Source: Parasutterella excrementihominis YIT 11859
GTDB taxonomy: Bacteria; Pseudomonadota; Gammaproteobacteria; Burkholderiales; Burkholderiaceae_F
Reading direction: 5' to 3'
Assembly (NCBI RefSeq): GCF_000205025.1
Contig: NZ_GL883690.1
Span: 1-64,000 of the forward strand
Length of the DNA stretch: 64,000 bases
Both the position numbers and the translations under genes were made by a program. Positions 42,795 to 51,783 of this stretch are shown one piece after another. Each line of letters opens with the position of its first letter. Position 1 is the stretch's first letter. The notes beneath the pieces are model-generated. The model had not been told where the DNA came from, did not search any database, and saw nothing but the letters and a program-made list of their open reading frames with translations.

Positions 42795-43523
42795 ATGAAA
42801 AACGCACGCTGGGTAAGGCTCGCAGATGATCTGACTCGTGGTATCACCAACGGTGATTATCCCCTCGATTCGTATTTGCCAACCGAGATGGAGCTCTGTG
42901 AGAAATATAACGTTAGTAGGTATACCGTCCGACTCGCACTTGCAGACCTCACACGCCTGGGCCTGATTAAACGGTGGCCAAGACTAGGCTCTAAAGTCGT
43001 ATCCGTAGGATTTGACGAAACCTATGCCCATACCTACACCTCATTTGCGGATATCGACGGTTTGTCCTCTACACACAAAAGAGTTGTCCAGGGAACTCAG
43101 GAATGTGTTGTTGACCACGCACTGGCAAAGAGACTGGAATGCGAGAGGTATCTGCGCTTCCTGCGTTTTTCTAATGTCCGAACCAATCCGACAGACAACG
43201 GAAAGCCTGTTGTTTGGACGGCGGTTTATGTGAACGCCGCTTACTCCCGTCTGCCGGATTTGGCTCGGTTAAATCCGTTGGTTCTTCTTTCCACACTGAT
43301 CGAGAAAGAATACGGAGAAAAGTGTCTTGAAGTCGTCCAGAAGATTTCCGCCGTTCCCCTTCCTGCAGAAGCCGCAATGTATCTGGATGCTCAGGTCGGC
43401 TCACCTTGCCTCCGTATTCTCCGCCACTACATGGGTATTAAGCGGAACATCCTCGAAATTTCAGAGTCTTATCATCCCGGCGACCGTTACGCACTGACAA
43501 TGAATATGCGTGCTAACCGTTGA
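42795..43523 (+). CDS. GntR-family regulator with UTRA domain (HutC subfamily)
   Basis: 242 residues from the ATG at 42795 (GAGAAGG upstream); an earlier TTG adds five residues. The N-terminal winged helix is textbook GntR: ITNGDYPLDSYLPTEMELCE, then KYNVSRYTVRLALADLTRLG. The C-terminal UTRA ligand domain (about residues 85-240) ends with RILRHYMGIKRNILEISE. HutC-type regulators sense histidine catabolites, sugar phosphates or phosphonates; no matching pathway genes adjoin, so the regulon lies elsewhere or is only the gene itself. Confidence 0.88.
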   Translation: MKNARWVRLADDLTRGITNGDYPLDSYLPTEMELCEKYNVSRYTVRLALADLTRLGLIKRWPRLGSKVVSVGFDETYAHTYTSFADIDGLSSTHKRVVQGTQECVVDHALAKRLECERYLRFLRFSNVRTNPTDNGKPVVWTAVYVNAAYSRLPDLARLNPLVLLSTLIEKEYGEKCLEVVQKISAVPLPAEAAMYLDAQVGSPCLRILRHYMGIKRNILEISESYHPGDRYALTMNMRANR

Positions 43524-43580
43524 TTACTTAATTGATAGAATGCTTGTGTAAAGCATTCGACTCACGAAAAAAGAGGATTC

Positions 43581-43608
43581 GAGCTGCCTTACAGGCAGCT
43601 CTTCTTCT
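43581..43608 (+). terminator. Terminator after the GntR gene
   Basis: GAGCTGCCT / AGGCAGCTC with a TAC loop, followed by TTCTTCT. It ends about 25 nt before the recG start, so recG may have its own promoter or receive read-through. Confidence 0.75.
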
Positions 43609-43632
43609 ATATAGATATAGGCTGTTAGGAAA

Positions 43633-45690
43633 GTGGCAGAAATTTCTTGGAAACGAAAACCCGGACAAAAATTGGCGCCTCTGGCCGAACGCCTTAAGAA
43701 ATTGGGTTTGGTCAGCGATTGGGATTTTGTCCTTCATTTGCCTCTTCGTTACGAAGATGAGACCTCCATTACGCCGATCGAAGAACTTGAAGTCGGCGTC
43801 GACGCCCAGGTTGAAGGTGTTGTCACCAATAACAGCGACAATCGGTTCGGAAATTTTGAAGCTTGGGTCGATGACGAAACCGACATGCTCAAGGTTCGGT
43901 TTATTCACTACTACCCTTCTATTCGTGATTTACTGAAAGTCGGGAAACGTGTCCGACTCTACGGAAACCCGCGTGCCGCTTTCGGCGGCGGTCTTGAAAT
44001 GATTCATCCCAAGGTTCGCGCTCCGAAATCCGAAAGCGACCTTCCTAAAACGCTTTCACCTGTTTATCCCGCCGGCGAAGGTGTGACTCAGCTGTGGCTG
44101 AGAAAACGCATTGACCGCGCCTTAATGGACGTGGATATTTCTGACCTCTTGACCGAAGAAGAGCGTAATGAATTGCACCTTCCGGGACTTTCTGAAGCGA
44201 TTAATTCTCTGCATCATCCTAAGGCCGGCGCTCCGATTGGTCCTTTGCAGAATCGAACGGATCCGGCTTGGCAGCGGTTGAAATTCGATGAGCTTCTGGC
44301 TCAGCAGATTTCGCTGAAGAAATCTCGTGAAATGCGGGATATGAACAAAGGACCGTTGATGCCGCTGCGCAAAGGCGACAACAACTCTTTGACAGCAAAA
44401 TTTTTCCATTCCCTGCCCTTTAAGCTGACAAAGGCCCAGATTCGAGTCTGGAAAGATATTTACGAATCTCTCGGCAGCGAACGCCCCATGAACCGATTGG
44501 TCCAGGGAGATGTCGGAAGCGGTAAAACCGTCGTTGCGGCGCTTGCCGCCTGCCAGGCGATTGATGCAGGCTACCAGGCGGCGCTTATGGCGCCGACGGA
44601 AATTTTGGCTGAACAGCACTTTAAAAAGATTATTTCCTGGCTGGAACCTTTCGGCGTCCGTGTCGTTTGGCTCTCCGGAAAACAGAAGGCCAAAGAAAAG
44701 CGTGAAGCCTTGGCGGCAATCGAAGACGGTGCCGAACTGGTGGTCGGAACTCATGCAATCATTCAGCCGGACGTTAAATTCAAGGCTTTGGGGCTCGCCA
44801 TCGTCGATGAGCAGCACCGTTTCGGCGTGGATCAGAGATTAGCCATTCGTGCACAGCAAAACGGTATGATGCCGCATCTTCTCATGCTGTCGGCCACGCC
44901 TATTCCCCGAACCTTGGCCATGAGTTATCTAGCCGATATCGACGTCTCCGTCATCGATGAACTGCCTCCGGGAAGACAAGAGATCTCAACAAAATTAGTT
45001 TCCATGAGCCGCAAAGGCGATTTGGTCGAATGGATCGGCAAGTCTTTAGCCGCCGGCCTGCAGGCCTATTGGGTCTGCCCTCTGATCGAAGAAAGCGAAA
45101 AAGTAGACCTTACCGCTGCCACTGAAACATGTGAAGAGATTAAACAAATCCTCCCTCAGTTCAAGATTGAGCTTCTGCACGGCAAGATGACGCCGGAAGA
45201 TAAAAACGCTGTCATGGATCGGTTTGTTAAGGGAGAAACAAAGCTTTTAGTTTCTACAACAGTGATTGAAGTGGGCGTAGACGTTCCGAACGCATCCATT
45301 ATGGTTATTGAACACGCAGAACGCTTCGGGCTTGCCCAGCTCCATCAGCTCAGAGGACGCGTCGGCCGAGGATCGATCAAGAGTTATTGCTTTGCGATTT
45401 TCGGAGACCAGCTTTCAAAGATCGGCAAGGAACGTCTCCAGGTATTCAACGACACGACAGACGGCTTTGAAATTTCCAGAAGAGACTTGGAGTTGAGAGG
45501 GCCTGGTGAGTTTTTAGGCGCTCGTCAGAGCGGAGCTGCCCTGCTTCGTTTTGCTGATTTTGAAACCGACGGCTTCCTCGTTGAGAAAGCCATGGCGATG
45601 GCGGATAAGTGGATCCGAGAAAAAGATCCGCGGGCAGAAAAGCATGCTGCCCGCTGGTATCAGTCTAAAGAAAAGTATTTGGAAGCTTAG
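43633..45690 (+). CDS. recG: ATP-dependent DNA helicase RecG
   Basis: 685 residues, the normal length. OB-fold wedge domain about residues 55-130, then superfamily 2 motifs: Walker A GDVGSGKTVVAALA near residue 292, APTEILAEQH, DEQHRFGV (DExH box) near residue 391, LSATPIPRT, and in the second RecA lobe VSTTVIEVGVDVPNA, HQLRGRVGRG and the TRG-type end RDLELRGPGEFLG. It remodels stalled forks and branched DNA. Start GTG has AGG only four bases upstream, closer than usual. Confidence 0.96.
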   Translation: MAEISWKRKPGQKLAPLAERLKKLGLVSDWDFVLHLPLRYEDETSITPIEELEVGVDAQVEGVVTNNSDNRFGNFEAWVDDETDMLKVRFIHYYPSIRDLLKVGKRVRLYGNPRAAFGGGLEMIHPKVRAPKSESDLPKTLSPVYPAGEGVTQLWLRKRIDRALMDVDISDLLTEEERNELHLPGLSEAINSLHHPKAGAPIGPLQNRTDPAWQRLKFDELLAQQISLKKSREMRDMNKGPLMPLRKGDNNSLTAKFFHSLPFKLTKAQIRVWKDIYESLGSERPMNRLVQGDVGSGKTVVAALAACQAIDAGYQAALMAPTEILAEQHFKKIISWLEPFGVRVVWLSGKQKAKEKREALAAIEDGAELVVGTHAIIQPDVKFKALGLAIVDEQHRFGVDQRLAIRAQQNGMMPHLLMLSATPIPRTLAMSYLADIDVSVIDELPPGRQEISTKLVSMSRKGDLVEWIGKSLAAGLQAYWVCPLIEESEKVDLTAATETCEEIKQILPQFKIELLHGKMTPEDKNAVMDRFVKGETKLLVSTTVIEVGVDVPNASIMVIEHAERFGLAQLHQLRGRVGRGSIKSYCFAIFGDQLSKIGKERLQVFNDTTDGFEISRRDLELRGPGEFLGARQSGAALLRFADFETDGFLVEKAMAMADKWIREKDPRAEKHAARWYQSKEKYLEA

Positions 45691-45694
45691 AAAG

Positions 45695-45717
45695 TGAGGC
45701 CTTCTTTGAAGGCCTCA
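45695..45717. terminator. Hairpin between recG and proC
   Basis: Perfect TGAGGCCTTC / GAAGGCCTCA with a TTT loop. No clear T-tract on either side, yet the position between converging genes fits termination. Confidence 0.6.
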
Positions 45718-45724
45718 GCATCAA

Positions 45725-46558
45725 TTATTTCTCCGCTGCTTCTACGCTTTCGTGGAAAGCGTCGCCGAGTTCAACGGCACGTTTCTTGCAGGCGTCCATC
45801 GCATCCTGCATCATTTCCATAAAGTGACGGTCATTCATGACCTTGAGCGCTTCATAAGTTGTGCCGCCTTTGCTCGTTACCTTTTCACGAAGGACAGACG
45901 GCGACTCGCCGCTGCGTTTGGCGAGTTCGGCTGACCCGAGAACGGTTGCAATGGCCATTCTCTTTGCTTGGACGTCATTGAATCCGTAACGAAGTCCGGC
46001 TTCTGTCAGCGCTTCAATAAATCTGAATACATAAGCAGGGCCGGAACCGCTGATGGCTGTTACTCCGTCCAGTTCTTCTTCTTTCGTACACCAAATCAAA
46101 TCGCCGCAGGCCGCAAAAACTTTGACAATAAAGCGATGGTCGGGTTCTGCTTCGGGTGTGGAATAAAGTCCGCAGACGCCGAGACCGATTTTCATCGGAG
46201 TATTCGGCATGGTGCGGCAAATGCAGTTGTGACCGATCATTGCCTCAAGGTCTTTGACTCGAACGCCGGCCGCAATAGAAATTACGAGTGCGTCTTCGAT
46301 CCATTCTTTGCTGGCTTTGATGGCTTCAGCAAGCTGCCGCGGCTTGACTGCAAGAACAACGGCATCGATCTCAGAAAGCCACGAACCGGGTTCCTTATGA
46401 GCATGGACACCGTATTCGGAAGAAAGACGCTCCAATTTCTCTTCATTGTGATCAATGACGTGAATATCATCGCCCTTCCAGTCACTTGAGACCATCTTAG
46501 AAATGATGGCTTCTCCCATGTTTCCGCCGCCGATGAAAGCGATTGTTTTTCTATTCAT
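45725..46558 (-). CDS. proC: Pyrroline-5-carboxylate reductase
   Basis: 277 residues. Rossmann motif FIGGGNMGEAI at residues 8-18, AVKPRQ near 70, RTMPNTP near 115, and the substrate/dimer signature SGSGPAYVFRFIEAL near 165-180 with KGGTTYEAL late. It makes proline from pyrroline-5-carboxylate with NAD(P)H, last step of proline synthesis. Two bases separate it from the upstream PLP-binding gene, so they are one operon, a very common pairing. Ribosome site AAGGAG. Confidence 0.96.
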   Translation of the reverse strand: MNRKTIAFIGGGNMGEAIISKMVSSDWKGDDIHVIDHNEEKLERLSSEYGVHAHKEPGSWLSEIDAVVLAVKPRQLAEAIKASKEWIEDALVISIAAGVRVKDLEAMIGHNCICRTMPNTPMKIGLGVCGLYSTPEAEPDHRFIVKVFAACGDLIWCTKEEELDGVTAISGSGPAYVFRFIEALTEAGLRYGFNDVQAKRMAIATVLGSAELAKRSGESPSVLREKVTSKGGTTYEALKVMNDRHFMEMMQDAMDACKKRAVELGDAFHESVEAAEK

Positions 46559-46560
46559 TT

Positions 46561-47286
46561 TTACTCCTTTTTGGTGTAGTCACGAGGTCCGAAAATTGCC
46601 GAGCCGACTCTTACCATGGTACTCCCGCATTCCACAGCTTCTGCCATATCCGAGCTCATGCCCATCGAGAGCGTGTCGATATCAAAATTCAGCTCATCTC
46701 TTAAATGCAGGAAGATGGCATACATTTCTTTTAGAGGAGCCTTTTTGCCCTCTTCAGTATCCGAGGGCGCCGGAATTGCCATGATGCCTCGAAGCTTTAA
46801 GTTCGGAAGCAATGTGATAGCTTGAGCCAGGGCCGGGACGTCGGCTGGCTGGCAGCCGCTTTTGCTCTCTTCGTCAGAGATGTGAACTTCGATTAACACA
46901 TTTAAGGGAGGCATATCTGCGGGTCTTTGCTCAGAAAGCCGCTGTGCGATTTTTAAGCGGTCTACCGTCTGAACCCAATCGAAATGTTCAGCTACAGGGC
47001 GGGTTTTGTTGGACTGAAGATGCCCGATAAAGTGCCAGGTAATCTCCAAGTCAGGATGCTGCTTTTTAAAGTATTCGATTTTTTCGCACCCTTCCTGAAC
47101 ATAGTTTTCCCCGAAGGCCCTCATGCCGCACTTCACTGCTTCCTCCAAAGCATTAATTCCGAAGGTTTTTGAAACCGGAAGTAAAAAGACGCTTCCCGGC
47201 TCTCTGCCGAAGCGCATTTCGTCGTCTGCAAGTGATTGTTTTACCCTTTTGTACCGTTCTTCCAAACCGGGCTTGAGTATCGACAT
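46561..47286 (-). CDS. PLP homeostasis protein (YggS/PLPBP family)
   Basis: 241 residues, alanine-racemase-like TIM barrel. PLP lysine in LLPVSKTFG near residue 39, FGENYVQEG near residue 59, HFIGHLQSNK near residue 86, and the phosphate-binding end MGMSSDMAEAVECGSTMVRVG. It buffers pyridoxal phosphate and affects amino-acid metabolism; its coupling with proC is widely conserved. Ribosome site GGAGGAG, ATG start. Confidence 0.94.
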   Translation of the reverse strand: MSILKPGLEERYKRVKQSLADDEMRFGREPGSVFLLPVSKTFGINALEEAVKCGMRAFGENYVQEGCEKIEYFKKQHPDLEITWHFIGHLQSNKTRPVAEHFDWVQTVDRLKIAQRLSEQRPADMPPLNVLIEVHISDEESKSGCQPADVPALAQAITLLPNLKLRGIMAIPAPSDTEEGKKAPLKEMYAIFLHLRDELNFDIDTLSMGMSSDMAEAVECGSTMVRVGSAIFGPRDYTKKE

Positions 47287-47551
47287 TGAGCTCCTCCTAT
47301 ATTGAATCGTCAGTGAATAGTAGAACGATTTATAGGAAAAAAACTAAGGTCAGGCACGGAATGGTAACGTGTCAGGGTGATTATCTTGAAAAAAATATTA
47401 TTTAATTAGTTATTAACAACAATAATCTTTTTTTACCCTAAATGGTATCATTACTCATAGCTCAGAGAACATGGATAATAAAATAGTTATTCAAGTTTGA
47501 TGAGCACTACAAACCACCACATTGATAATCAGCATACCGGAGCATTTAGTT

Positions 47552-48046
47552 ATGCCAAAGACAATCAAGACAGCAAGAGGCCTGGCTCGTTTTGCGAAGG
47601 CCCCGTACGCATCCCGCCGCAAATCTCTTCCCAGACACTCCTTCGAAACTCGTCAGAAAGCATTGGCGATTTTCCAGGCCGGCGGAAGCTACAAAAATTG
47701 TGCAAAAACTCTCAATATTCCCGTATACACAGCTCGTGACTGGCATCGCAGCTTCCTGATCGGGACCTTCCGTGCAGAACATGGCGCTCGCCAGCAGTCC
47801 TACACACCTGAACAGAAAGCCGAAGTGCTTCGTCTGCGTAAGGAAGAAGGCAAGTCCTACAACGTTATTTCTCAGTTAACGAAAGTTAACCGCGCAACAG
47901 TTCTGCAGTGGATTCATAAGGATATCGCTCAGCAGCAGGCAGCAGAAGCTGCTGCACAGCAGGCTCCCGCAAACGACTCTGAAATGACTGAAACCGGTCC
48001 GGTCGGCGCAGTTGCCGAAATGACCACATCCGGTCCCACAGCCTAA
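47552..48046 (+). CDS. Protein with two helix-turn-helix units, no catalytic domain
   Basis: 164 residues from the ATG at 47552 (GGAG nine bases upstream). Basic N-terminus, then two transposase-like HTH units: FETRQKALAIFQAGGSYKNC continuing TLNIPVYTARDWHRSF (about 39-75), and TPEQKAEVLRLRKEEGKSYN continuing LTKVNRATVLQWIH (about 88-125). The tail is Ala/Gln/Thr-rich. The HTH type is that of IS3/IS630 transposase N-termini, but no DDE domain follows and no inverted repeats flank it. Probably a domesticated DNA-binding protein or regulator. Confidence 0.6.
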   Translation: MPKTIKTARGLARFAKAPYASRRKSLPRHSFETRQKALAIFQAGGSYKNCAKTLNIPVYTARDWHRSFLIGTFRAEHGARQQSYTPEQKAEVLRLRKEEGKSYNVISQLTKVNRATVLQWIHKDIAQQQAAEAAAQQAPANDSEMTETGPVGAVAEMTTSGPTA

Positions 48047-48087
48047 TTGATTATCTAAGAATATTCGCGGATAAATAAGCGAAAAGC

Positions 48088-48141
48088 AGCGCCGACAGCG
48101 GCACCGAAAAGTCTCTCCTTTCCGGTTTCCACTTCGGCGCT
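48088..48141 (+). repeat. Long hairpin after the tandem-HTH gene
   Basis: Arms AGCGCCGA (48088-48095) and TCGGCGCT (48134-48141), with weaker internal pairing. It lies 33-47 nt ahead of the QueH start and may be a terminator or leader structure. Confidence 0.45.
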
Positions 48142-48173
48142 AGTCTTGTTTCTAGTCTTTCCTTTTGATAAGC

Positions 48174-48776
48174 ATGAGTTCTCTGGTTTTGGGACCGCTC
48201 CCCAAAGAAGTTCTATTGCATTCCTGTTGCGCACCCTGCTCTGCCGCCATCTTAGAGTGGCTCCAGCAGAATGGCGTGCGTCCGACGATCTTTTTCTATA
48301 ACCCGAATATTTATCCGGTGAAAGAATATTTGATTCGTAAAAACGAACTGGATCGATTCGCTCAATCATTAGGAATTCGGGTTATTGACGGCGACTACCG
48401 ACACGACCTTTGGAGACTTGCCGTCATCGGATTGGAAAAAGAACCGGAAAGAGGACGCCGCTGCCTCGCTTGCTTCAAGCACCGCCTTCTCGTGACGGCT
48501 GAATGCGCGAAGCGCGAAGGGATTGAACTCTACACAACTACCTTGGCCGGATCACGCTGGAAGAGCGCCGAACAAATTCGAGAAGCGGCAGCTCACGCTA
48601 AATCTTTAATTCCTGAAAGCACCTATTGGGACGTGAACTGGAAAAAAGGCGGTCTGCAGGAACGACGCGGTATTTTGCTCAAAGAAAACGGCTTCTACAA
48701 TCAGCGGTACTGCGGCTGCGAGTTTTCAATGGGGCATTTGACAGAAGAGCAAAGAATAGAAATTTTGAAGCGATAG
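48174..48776 (+). CDS. queH: Epoxyqueuosine reductase QueH
   Basis: 200 residues from the ATG at 48174; a TTG three codons earlier is possible. DUF208/QueH motifs: LLHSCCAPCSAAI at the N-terminus, FFYNPNIYP near residue 40, RCLACFKHRL near residue 98, YCGCEFS near residue 182. The paired cysteines bind an Fe-S cluster and metal. It performs the last step of queuosine tRNA modification as an alternative to cobalamin-dependent QueG. The ribosome site is weak. Confidence 0.93.
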   Translation: MSSLVLGPLPKEVLLHSCCAPCSAAILEWLQQNGVRPTIFFYNPNIYPVKEYLIRKNELDRFAQSLGIRVIDGDYRHDLWRLAVIGLEKEPERGRRCLACFKHRLLVTAECAKREGIELYTTTLAGSRWKSAEQIREAAAHAKSLIPESTYWDVNWKKGGLQERRGILLKENGFYNQRYCGCEFSMGHLTEEQRIEILKR

Positions 48777-48988
48777 TAAAAATCAGATTTTTCTCTTGCA
48801 AAACATGGAACTTTTGTCGATGACTCAATGATTTTTCATCTCCGGGAAATATTCTCTGCATCCTATTTTTCAAGTATTTTCTTCAGGATATGCTTAAAAA
48901 GCATAAAAGACCGAACGTAAAGTATTTGATTTTTTGTCGACACGGTTTGGATAATCTCGAAAGGTTATCTTTAGCGGGAGAGTAATCT

Positions 48989-49591
48989 ATGAGAGTTTTT
49001 GTTATTAATGCTGGAGTAAAGCGGCCGGACGGCTCGGGCGGATGGCTTAATGCCGAAATGACTCGCATGGCAAAAGAGGCATTCGAGCGCAGAAAGATAG
49101 AAAGCATCATTACGGATCTCAATGAGAAATGGGACCTGGAAAAAGAAGTCGAAAAAGTTCTCGGTTCCGATTTGCTGCTGGTTCAGACACCTATATGGGC
49201 CATGTCCACGCCTTGGCAGTATACGAAATGGCAAGACATTGTCCTTACCGATCCGCGTGTCTGCGGTACAGATGGGCGGACACGAAAGGATCCAAACAAG
49301 CTTTACGGTACGGGCGGTTTTCTTACGAAAAAGCGTTATTGGATAAGTACAACATGGAACGCTCCCGAGGACGCCGTGTGCGAACCAGGACAATTCTTTG
49401 ATGCTCGTGGACTTGAAGGTGTATTAATGCCTTTGCACAAACAGTTTCAGTATATGGGTATCAAACCTTTGGCACCGAGTTTTGCTATTTTTGACGTTTA
49501 CAAAAATCCCACAGTTGAGTCTGATTTGCTCCGGTGGAAATCAACTCTTGAGGTGGTGACAGGCAAGCTGTTGATAGGTCAAACTCAATGA
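48989..49591 (+). CDS. mdaB: NADPH quinone reductase, MdaB type
   Basis: 200 residues, flavodoxin-like fold. VQTPIWAMSTPWQYTKWQD near residue 65, and TKKRYWISTTWNAPEDA then FFDARGLEG are MdaB signatures (FAD and quinone contacts). It reduces quinones by two electrons, protecting against oxidative stress. No signal peptide. Ribosome site GGGAGAG. Single-gene unit. Confidence 0.9.
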   Translation: MRVFVINAGVKRPDGSGGWLNAEMTRMAKEAFERRKIESIITDLNEKWDLEKEVEKVLGSDLLLVQTPIWAMSTPWQYTKWQDIVLTDPRVCGTDGRTRKDPNKLYGTGGFLTKKRYWISTTWNAPEDAVCEPGQFFDARGLEGVLMPLHKQFQYMGIKPLAPSFAIFDVYKNPTVESDLLRWKSTLEVVTGKLLIGQTQ

Positions 49592-49728
49592 GAAGACCAA
49601 TAAATTCGTAACTATCCGTCTCTGTAAACCTAGATCTTTAGATTGAGGGCCTTAGGTTGAATGGCGTCTCTAATTGAATGTTTTTTGAAAAGTTCTTCCA
49701 CAATTCTGCAAGAAACAGCAGAGATACA

Positions 49729-49766
49729 AAAAGCGCAGCAGCTCAATTCAAGTGCCCTGCGCTTTT
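49729..49766. terminator. Bidirectional terminator
   Basis: AAAAGCGCAG / CTGCGCTTTT with an 18-nt loop. On the minus strand the U run continues, serving the exported hydrolase gene. Confidence 0.82.
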
Positions 49767-49792
49767 CAACTCTCTAGGAAGATGCTTTCAGA

Positions 49793-50842
49793 TTACGTCT
49801 TCAGATATTTGCCGAAGAATTCCTGAAGTTTGGCAGCTTCTTCATTGACGTACTTAGGAACCCAGTATGTTTCAATGTGCTGAGCGCCTTTAACCAGATA
49901 AATTTCTTTATCTTTTGTACCGGTTGCCTTCTTGATGGCGTCATCAGTCATGTAGCGGGTGTCAGAAACATCGCCGGCAATCATGAGAAGCGGCTGGTGG
50001 ATCATGGCCATATGGTCATCGACGTCCCAGTTCATCAGATCCATCAGGCTGCTCTGCGTGTAGAGGAAGGTGGAATTGGGATGAGCATGAGTACGGAAAT
50101 AATAGAAGAAGCCGTCTCTGTAAAGTGCGAACGGGAGCTTCTTGGCCTGTTCATCTGTCAGATTCATAGCGCCGACTAAGCGAACATCGCCTTCTTTTTC
50201 AAAGGTTCTTGCTTCGGCAGCCTGAGCAAGTCTCTGCTGGATCGTGTCCATCTGGGAGTCTTGGAAGCCGTTTCTACGAACGCGGCCGCTGTTGAACATA
50301 GAGATGGTGGCAACAGCCTTGATGCGAGGATCCTTCTGAGCGGCGCCGAGGGTGTATCCGCCACCGCCGCAAATGCCTAAGGCACCGATTTCATTTGCGT
50401 TCACACCAGGATAAGTTCTGATGTAGTCAACCATGCCGTTGATGTCTTCGATACGGTTAGCAGGTTTGTCGGTGTGTCTCGGTTCACCGCCGCTAGCACC
50501 CTGATAACGAGCATCAGCAGCAACGGTGATGTAACCCATTCCGGCGAGTTTTTCTGCAAAGAGACCGGCAACCTGTTCTTTAACGCCGCCGTTCGGGTGA
50601 GCAACGACGATGGCGGGATAGGATTTCTTCGGATCGTAGCCGGCAGGAGTGTAGACGTTGGCAGCAACGCGGATGCCGTCAACTGTATAGGAAACAGGAT
50701 GAATATTTACTTTACCAGCAACATTTTCTGTAATTGCATTGTCGTATACCAGGCCGTAAGGATTCTTAGAGAAATCCGCGGCGACAGCTGAATAAGTAGT
50801 CATAAGAGCTCCCACTAAAGCAGCACAAAGTAGTTTTTTCAT
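49793..50842 (-). CDS. Exported alpha/beta hydrolase with GxCxG nucleophile
   Basis: 349 residues from the ATG at 50842 (a GTG three codons earlier is possible). Signal peptide to about residue 22 (YSAVAA). Alpha/beta hydrolase core with AIVVAHPNGGVKEQ (oxyanion region), nucleophile elbow GICGGGG near residue 160, acid in IAGDVSDTRYM near 290, His in KGAQHIETYW near 318. The elbow has Cys instead of Ser, as in dienelactone hydrolases and the YcjY group. Substrate unknown; acts in the periplasm. Confidence 0.8.
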   Translation of the reverse strand: MKKLLCAALVGALMTTYSAVAADFSKNPYGLVYDNAITENVAGKVNIHPVSYTVDGIRVAANVYTPAGYDPKKSYPAIVVAHPNGGVKEQVAGLFAEKLAGMGYITVAADARYQGASGGEPRHTDKPANRIEDINGMVDYIRTYPGVNANEIGALGICGGGGYTLGAAQKDPRIKAVATISMFNSGRVRRNGFQDSQMDTIQQRLAQAAEARTFEKEGDVRLVGAMNLTDEQAKKLPFALYRDGFFYYFRTHAHPNSTFLYTQSSLMDLMNWDVDDHMAMIHQPLLMIAGDVSDTRYMTDDAIKKATGTKDKEIYLVKGAQHIETYWVPKYVNEEAAKLQEFFGKYLKT

Positions 50843-51321
50843 GCTTCGCACCTATCAATAAAAAAATCAATAAATGATCGATGTGTACATATTAGGGATA
50901 TGTCTAAGGCCGCTATGTCTCGTATTTCTGGAAATTTTGCCTATTTTTGCGGTAAAGGCAGAAAACAGGATTTTTTGCTGGCCTGACGGAGCAGCGTCTA
51001 CCCACTCTTAAGCTCTTCATTCCGGCTGCTGCCTGTAGGTTTTCGAAAAACGTTCGTTCTCCTCTCTTGGGTAAGAATAATTAGAAAGTCAGAAAAACTA
51101 CAAGAAATTACACAATGAGGTGATCGATTAACGTTTTGAATTATTGTTTCTTTTCGAACTTTTCACAGGTAAGCGTTCTGAAATTCGTTGGTCAGCCGAA
51201 GGCGCTGATGTAAAATCAGGCAGAATGGGCCTTGTAAGTAATTATTTCAGAGAAATAAAAACCTCATCTCTTCTAATCACGACAAGTCCATAGAACAACC
51301 TCATTAACAAGAGTCACAATT
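50843..51321. other. Divergent intergenic region, no gene seen
   Basis: 479 bp between the exported hydrolase and tctB. A small dyad ACATAT-N5-ATATGT (50887-50903) overlaps a possible minus-strand -10. Nothing else convincing. Confidence 0.5.
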
Positions 51322-51771
51322 ATGAAAGAGTCCGACTTATGCGTCATTGCGGTAGTCTATGGCGTTGCGACCTGGTTTTTGGTCATGACGCTGCAGCTGC
51401 CGCCGGCTGCTCAATCCTACCCTCTAATTCTTTTAACTGCCCTTTACTGCTGCAATACGCTTTTCTTAGGTAAACAGTTATATTCCTTCTACCGCCATCG
51501 AGTTGTCCTGAATGACTTCAGAAAATTGTTCGCAGGATTCCTTCCCGGACAATTTTTCGGTGTCTTGGCAGGCTGCATTATTTATATGGCCTTAGTGAAC
51601 TATTTGGGCTATTACATCTCCAGCGTTCTTTATCTGCTGCTGGCCCAGTTCTTTCTGAAAGTAAAACCGATACCCGCAATTATCAGCTGCGCCTGCATCA
51701 TGATTGTGACTTATCTGGTTTTCTCGATGTTCCTGCATGTTCCTCTTCCCCTCGGGATTTGGTTTGAATAA
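51322..51771 (+). CDS. tctB: Tripartite tricarboxylate transporter small membrane subunit (TctB-like)
   Basis: 149 residues, four membrane helices, no sequence motif beyond the TctB pattern; identity rests on size, topology and the following tctA gene 12 nt on. It partners the large TctA subunit in the inner membrane. Ribosome site weak (AAGAG). Confidence 0.85.
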   Translation: MKESDLCVIAVVYGVATWFLVMTLQLPPAAQSYPLILLTALYCCNTLFLGKQLYSFYRHRVVLNDFRKLFAGFLPGQFFGVLAGCIIYMALVNYLGYYISSVLYLLLAQFFLKVKPIPAIISCACIMIVTYLVFSMFLHVPLPLGIWFE

Positions 51772-51783
51772 GGAGAAGAAACC

